A stretch of DNA of 8,435 nt from Parvibaculum sp040882025 (GTDB lineage: Bacteria > Pseudomonadota > Alphaproteobacteria > Parvibaculales > Parvibaculaceae): assembly GCF_040882025.1 (NCBI RefSeq), contig NZ_JBBECC010000014.1:1-8435 (forward strand). Reading direction: 5' to 3'. Within the stretch, counting starts at the first letter, position 1; every line of letters begins with the position of its first letter. This document shows positions 4,730 through 8,435 of the stretch, piece after piece. Under the pieces are notes generated by a model. The model did no database searches, was not told the DNA's origin, and worked only from the letters and a program-made list of their open reading frames with translations. The translations under genes and the position numbers were made by a program.

Positions 4730-6265
4730 TCAGGCTATTTCGGCGAGCAGCGACAGCTGCGTCGTCCGCTGCTCGCCGTCACGGTCGAGCAGCGGCGTCG
4801 GATAGTCGCCGGTGAAACAATGATCCGTCAGTTGCGGGTGTTCCTGGTCGCGGCGGGCAAAGCCCATCGCGCGGTAGAGCCCGTCGACGGAGATGAAAGC
4901 GAGGCTGTCGACCCCGATATAGTTGCGCATCTCTTCGAGCGAATAATTGGCCGCGAGCAACTGTTCGCGTTCCGGCGTGTCGATGCCGTAGAAATCCGGA
5001 TGCGTGATCGGCGGGCTGGCGATCCGCATATGCACTTCGCGGGCGCCCGCCTCATACATCATTTTGACGATCTTCACCGAGGTCGTGCCGCGCACCACGC
5101 TGTCGTCGACAAGCACGATGCGCTTGCCCTCGACGATGGCGCGATTGGCATTATGTTTCAGCTTTACGCCGAGCTGGCGGATATGCTGCGTCGGCTCGAT
5201 GAAGGTGCGCCCCACATAATGGTTGCGGATGATACCGAGCTCGAAAGGAATGCCCGACTCCGCCGCATAGCCGATCGCCGCCGGCACGCCCGAATCCGGC
5301 ACCGGGATCACGACATCGGCATCGACGCGCGATTCACGCGCGAGTTCCTGGCCGAGCCGCTTGCGCACATTATAGACGCTCTTGCCGCCGACAATGCTGT
5401 CGGGCCGGGCGAAATAGATGTATTCGAAGACGCAAGGCCGCACCTGTTGCGGCGGGAAGGGCCGAATGGACTCGATGCCGTCCTTGGTCGCGATGACGAT
5501 TTCGCCGGGCTCGATCTCGCGCACGAATTCGGCGCCGATAATGTCGAGCGCCACCGTTTCCGAACAGAGGATCGGTGCACCGGCGAGCCGTCCGAGAATG
5601 AGCGGCCGGATGCCCAAGGGGTCGCGCGCCCCGATCAGCTTCTTGTTGGTCAGCGCCACCAGCGCATAGGCGCCCTGGATTTGCGACAGCGCGTCGACGA
5701 AGCGCTCCATCAGGCGTGGCTTCCGGCTCTGCGCCACAAGCTGCAGGATGGTTTCGCTATCCGATGTCGACTGGAAGATCGCGCCCCCGCGCACCAGCTC
5801 GTTCCTGAGCGTGATGGCGTTGGTCAGATTGCCGTTATGCGCCACCGCGAAGCCGCCGCCGTAAAGATCGGCGAAAAGCGGTTGCACATTGCGCAGCACC
5901 GTCTCGCCCGTCGTCGAATAGCGCGTATGACCGATTGCCATATCGCCTTTGAGGCGCCCGACCACACTGGCGGAAGAGAAATGATCGCCGACGAGGCCCA
6001 ACCGCCGCTCCGAGTGAAAATGTTCGCCGTCGTAGGCGACGATGCCGGCCGCCTCCTGGCCGCGATGCTGCAGCGCGTGAAGCCCCAGCGCCGTCAGCGC
6101 GGCGGCGTCGGGATGGCCGAACACGCCGAACACGCCGCATTCCTCGCGCGGCCGGTCGTCTTGCAGCTCGTTATCGGTCAGGAAGGAAGGGGCGGGGGCG
6201 GGAAGCGGGCCCGGTTTTCGGGCTTCGGTCGCAAAGGGGAAGCGAAGCTGCATCTGTTCGGGCAT
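4730..6265 (-). CDS. purF: Amidophosphoribosyltransferase PurF
   Basis: A 511-residue enzyme that makes 5-phosphoribosylamine from PRPP and glutamine, the first committed step of purine synthesis. The N-terminal nucleophile hydrolase domain begins at the likely processed cysteine C43 (EECGVFG), with HRGQEAAGI (67-75), GHTRYSTTG (112-120) and HNGNLTNA (143-150). The PRPP-binding loop VLVDDSVVRGTTS is at 384-396. The 42 residues before C43 form a long predicted propeptide. Positions that carry iron-sulfur cysteines in the B. subtilis enzyme seem only partly kept here (THPDFYG and TDHCFTG instead of two cysteines), so the protein is probably of the cluster-free E. coli type. AGGAG (complement of 6274-6278), eight bases upstream, supports the start. 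It lies 44 bases after cvpA, and the gap contains a tandem duplication. Confidence 0.97.
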   Translation of the reverse strand: MPEQMQLRFPFATEARKPGPLPAPAPSFLTDNELQDDRPREECGVFGVFGHPDAAALTALGLHALQHRGQEAAGIVAYDGEHFHSERRLGLVGDHFSSASVVGRLKGDMAIGHTRYSTTGETVLRNVQPLFADLYGGGFAVAHNGNLTNAITLRNELVRGGAIFQSTSDSETILQLVAQSRKPRLMERFVDALSQIQGAYALVALTNKKLIGARDPLGIRPLILGRLAGAPILCSETVALDIIGAEFVREIEPGEIVIATKDGIESIRPFPPQQVRPCVFEYIYFARPDSIVGGKSVYNVRKRLGQELARESRVDADVVIPVPDSGVPAAIGYAAESGIPFELGIIRNHYVGRTFIEPTQHIRQLGVKLKHNANRAIVEGKRIVLVDDSVVRGTTSVKIVKMMYEAGAREVHMRIASPPITHPDFYGIDTPEREQLLAANYSLEEMRNYIGVDSLAFISVDGLYRAMGFARRDQEHPQLTDHCFTGDYPTPLLDRDGEQRTTQLSLLAEIA

Positions 6266-6267
6266 TG

Positions 6268-6301
6268 CGCGGACTCCTGAAGAACGCGGACTCCTGAAGA
6301 A
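6268..6301. repeat. Perfect 17-base tandem duplication between cvpA and purF
   Basis: The 17-base unit CGCGGACTCCTGAAGAA at 6268-6284 is repeated without change at 6285-6301. On the minus strand each copy contains AGGAG, so the purF gene has its Shine-Dalgarno sequence twice: eight bases from the ATG at 6265 (functional spacing) and again 17 bases further upstream. The unit occupies most of the 44-base gap between the cvpA stop and purF. It looks like a recent slippage or unequal-crossover event. Confidence 0.93.
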
Positions 6302-6309
6302 TCAGGCTT

Positions 6310-6948
6310 TCACTCCCCGGTCGTGTTCTCGAAAAGCCGATCGAGCCCCCTCCGTTCGGACGGGTTATAGCCCGGCCCATTTCCGTTGTCAGCGCCTGAA
6401 TTGGCCGGTTCGTTCCTCGGCGCCGGGGCGGGTTGTCGCGCCGGCGGCTTCTCGACCGGCCGGGTTTCAGAGGTCGGCGCCAGCGAAAACAGCAGGCTTG
6501 CCGTGCTTTCGACGGTCGGTTTGAACCGCGCGTCCCGAATCCAGTCCGGATGATCGTCGGGATCGGGCACCAGCCAGACGAAAAAGAGATAGGCGACGGT
6601 GACGATCAAGAGGCCCCGCGCCAGCCCGAACAGGAAACCCAGCGTCCGGTCCATCATCGAGGCCCGGTCGTGAATATCCATCAGCGCGCCCGACCAGCGC
6701 GCCGTCAGCCAGGCAATCAGCAGGTAGCCGACGAGGAAAATCGCCAGCGCCGCCACCACCGCGGCAAGCCAGGCCGAGCCGATAAAGCTGGCGAAATAGG
6801 GCGCGACATAGGGAAAAAGCCAGAGGGCGGCAAGCGCGCCCGCGACCCAGGCGACGATCGACAGCATTTCATTGGTGAAGCCGCGCAACAGCGCCAGCAC
6901 ACTCGAAATCAGCAGAACCGCGATGACGATACCGTCGAACAGCGTCAA
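6310..6948 (-). CDS. cvpA: CvpA-family inner-membrane protein (colicin V production)
   Basis: A 212-residue integral membrane protein. Four hydrophobic spans are visible, at about 5-22, 30-48, 55-81 and 102-127, and the conserved pattern RGFTNEMLSIVAWVAG (22-37) and MDRTLGFLFGLARGLLIV (99-116) places it in the CvpA family. The tail from about 158 is rich in Pro, Asn and Gly, likely disordered, and ends in NPSERRGLDRLFENTTGE, a common alphaproteobacterial ending. In E. coli cvpA is needed for colicin V secretion and sits next to purF; a role in envelope stress has been reported, and its mechanism is not settled. The start is TTG, not ATG: the codon at 6948-6946 is TTG with GGGAG (complement of 6955-6959) six bases ahead, and TAA lies in frame four codons upstream. 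It follows radA by 29 bases. Confidence 0.88.
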   Translation of the reverse strand: MTLFDGIVIAVLLISSVLALLRGFTNEMLSIVAWVAGALAALWLFPYVAPYFASFIGSAWLAAVVAALAIFLVGYLLIAWLTARWSGALMDIHDRASMMDRTLGFLFGLARGLLIVTVAYLFFVWLVPDPDDHPDWIRDARFKPTVESTASLLFSLAPTSETRPVEKPPARQPAPAPRNEPANSGADNGNGPGYNPSERRGLDRLFENTTGE

Positions 6949-6977
6949 ATCACTCTCCCATTACGGGACAAAGCCTA

Positions 6978-8387
6978 TCACATTTCGCCCGCGTGCTTGC
7001 GGGCACCTGAACCGGTTGCCAGATGGGCGATTAGACCCTGAAGATCCGAAATTTCAGTGAAGGCGAGGCTCCCGGCGGGCCGCGCACGCGGCCCCATGGC
7101 GGGCAGGAGCGCGCGCGAAAAGCCGAGCTTTTCAGCCTCTTTCAGCCGCGCCTCCATCTGGTTGACCGGGCGCACGGCGCCCGAAAGGCTGATTTCGCCG
7201 AAAATCACGCAATCCGACGGCAGGGGCTGGCCGGTGACCGACGAAATCAGCGCCGCCGCCACGGCGAGATCGGCCGCCGGCTCGTTGATTCGAAGCCCCC
7301 CGGCGACGTTCAGATAGACGTCCTGGCCCGCCAGCGTCAGCCCGCAGCGTGCCTCGAGCACGGCCAGCACCATCGAGAGCCGCCCGCCGTCCCAGCCGAC
7401 CACCGCCCGGCGCGGCGTGCCGAGCGCGCTTTTGGCGACCAGCGCCTGGATTTCCACCAGCACCGGCCGCGTCCCCTCGATCCCGGCGAAAACCGCCGAG
7501 CCGCTGGTCTCGCCGTCGCGCTCGCCGAGAAAGAGGGCGGAGGGGTTCGGCACTTCGGCAAGCCCCTTTTCCCCCATCTCGAAGACGCCGATCTCGTTCG
7601 CCGGCCCGAAGCGGTTTTTCACCGCGCGCAGGATGCGGAACTGGTGCCCGCGCTCGCCTTCGAAATAGATCACCGCATCGACCATGTGCTCGACCACGCG
7701 CGGTCCCGCGATCTGGCCTTCCTTGGTCACGTGCCCGACGAGAATGACGGCTGTCCCGTGCCGCTTGGCGAAGCGCACCAGCTCCTGCGCCGAGGCGCGC
7801 ACCTGCGCCACCGTGCCCGGCGCCGAATCGAGCGCCTCGGTCCACATGGTCTGGATCGAATCGATGACGACGGCGTCGGGCGGCGTCCCGCTTTCCAGCG
7901 TGCCGAGAATATCCTTGAGATTGGTCTCGGCGCCGAGCTGCACCGCCGCTTCGCCGAGCCCGAGACGACGCGCCCGCATCCGGACCTGGGCGATCGCCTC
8001 TTCGCCCGAGATATAGACGGCCGTGCCGCCTTTGAGCGCCAGCGCCGCCATCGCCTGCAGGAGCAGCGTCGATTTGCCGATCCCCGGATCGCCGCCGATC
8101 AGCACCGCCGATCCGGGCACCAGCCCGCCGCCCGTCACCCGGTCGAACTCGGCCATGCCGGTGATATGGCGCGGCGGATCGGCCGTCTCGCCGCTCATCG
8201 CCACAAGCTCGATCCGCCGTCCCTTCGCCCGCCCGGCTGCTTTCGCTGGCCCCGCGCCGATGCCGCCCGTCGCGCCCGCTTCCTCGACGATCGTGTTCCA
8301 CTCGCCGCACGCCTCGCAGCGGCCCGACCAGCGCGTATACGCCGCGCCGCAGGACTGGCAGACGAAATTGCGCGATGCCTTGGCCAT
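6978..8387 (-). CDS. radA: DNA repair protein RadA (Sms)
   Basis: A 469-residue ATP-dependent factor that processes recombination intermediates and promotes branch migration with RecA. The N-terminal zinc ribbon has C10, C13, C24 and C27. The RecA-like ATPase domain has Walker A GGDPGIGKST (98-107), Walker B VVIDSIQT (173-180) and the RadA signature KNRFG (257-261). Residues after about 290 form the Lon-protease-like domain; the family's inactive protease fold is seen in LNVAGGLRINEPAADLAVAAALIS (359-382). Length fits the usual 450-470. Start ATG 8387 is the first in frame after TAA four codons upstream, but the ribosome binding site (AGAGG, 14 bases back) is poorly placed. It opens the minus-strand gene train that includes cvpA and purF. 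Confidence 0.96.
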   Translation of the reverse strand: MAKASRNFVCQSCGAAYTRWSGRCEACGEWNTIVEEAGATGGIGAGPAKAAGRAKGRRIELVAMSGETADPPRHITGMAEFDRVTGGGLVPGSAVLIGGDPGIGKSTLLLQAMAALALKGGTAVYISGEEAIAQVRMRARRLGLGEAAVQLGAETNLKDILGTLESGTPPDAVVIDSIQTMWTEALDSAPGTVAQVRASAQELVRFAKRHGTAVILVGHVTKEGQIAGPRVVEHMVDAVIYFEGERGHQFRILRAVKNRFGPANEIGVFEMGEKGLAEVPNPSALFLGERDGETSGSAVFAGIEGTRPVLVEIQALVAKSALGTPRRAVVGWDGGRLSMVLAVLEARCGLTLAGQDVYLNVAGGLRINEPAADLAVAAALISSVTGQPLPSDCVIFGEISLSGAVRPVNQMEARLKEAEKLGFSRALLPAMGPRARPAGSLAFTEISDLQGLIAHLATGSGARKHAGEM

Positions 8388-8416
8388 GTGTCGTTATCTT
8401 ACCTCTAGACAAAACC

Positions 8417-8435
8417 GTCATGGCCCGGCTTGTCC
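8417..8435. repeat. Left half of a possible dispersed palindromic element, cut by the window edge
   Basis: The last bases GTCATGGCCCGGCTTGTCC look like the left arm and loop of a stem, ATGGCCCGG-CTTGT-CCGGGCCAT, seen as a frequent intergenic repeat in Rhizobiales genomes (from memory). Only the first two bases of the right arm are inside the window, so the stem cannot be confirmed. If right, it lies upstream of radA, probably at the end of the preceding gene. Confidence 0.3.

Noticed and set aside
4358..6280. A 640-codon open frame on the plus strand opposite purF
   Set aside because: It is antisense to a clear purF gene; its Arg/His/Asp-rich, low-complexity-like translation is typical of the mirror frame of a GC-rich gene.
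7132..8421. A 429-codon minus-strand frame overlapping radA in another frame
   Set aside because: Extreme Arg/Gly/Ala content and complete overlap with radA show it to be an out-of-frame reading.
1..8435. A novel defence, mobile or biosynthetic system
   Set aside because: I looked for transposase, integrase, toxin-antitoxin pairs, nuclease/helicase clusters, repeat arrays and tRNA-flanked ends and found none.

Overview
The window looks like chromosome from a GC-rich alphaproteobacterium. The protein sequences and the order radA-cvpA-purF-SDR-small conserved protein resemble the Hyphomicrobiales/Rhizobiales and Parvibaculum-like lineages. The genus cannot be fixed from this window alone. It is mostly ordinary core and near-core DNA. 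I see no phage, insertion sequence, CRISPR array, tRNA or rRNA, and no convincing new defence or biosynthetic system.

Layout, left to right. Bases 2-100 are the 3' end of the GTPase gene der (plus strand). A poorly defined gap of about 290 bases follows, then a class I SAM-dependent methyltransferase (393-1181, +). Between it and the next gene lies the least expected feature: on the minus strand, 1209-1295 encodes a short peptide closely similar to the last 22 residues of the intact short-chain dehydrogenase found at 3997-4716. It reads as the 3' remnant of a lost SDR gene. Next is an ArsR-type winged-helix regulator with a long cysteine-containing C-terminal part (1336-2034, +), convergent with a NIPSNAP-family small protein (2049-2363, -). 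A two-gene minus-strand unit follows: an NTF2/SnoaL-like protein (3129-3551) and a TetR-family regulator (2515-3123), six bases or fewer apart. It is preceded by a TTGACA -35 box and a TGAGA/TCTCA dyad in the spacer, a plausible autoregulatory operator.

The right half is one minus-strand gene train: radA (8387 to 6978), cvpA (6948 to 6310, TTG start), purF (6265 to 4730), an SDR oxidoreductase (4716 to 3997) and a 100-residue conserved protein (3993 to 3691). Gaps are 29, 44, 13 and 3 bases. RadA serves recombination and repair, PurF makes the first committed step of purine synthesis, and CvpA is an inner-membrane protein often linked to purF. The SDR and the small protein have no assigned substrate here. 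The cvpA-purF gap contains a perfect 17-base tandem duplication that copies the purF ribosome binding site.
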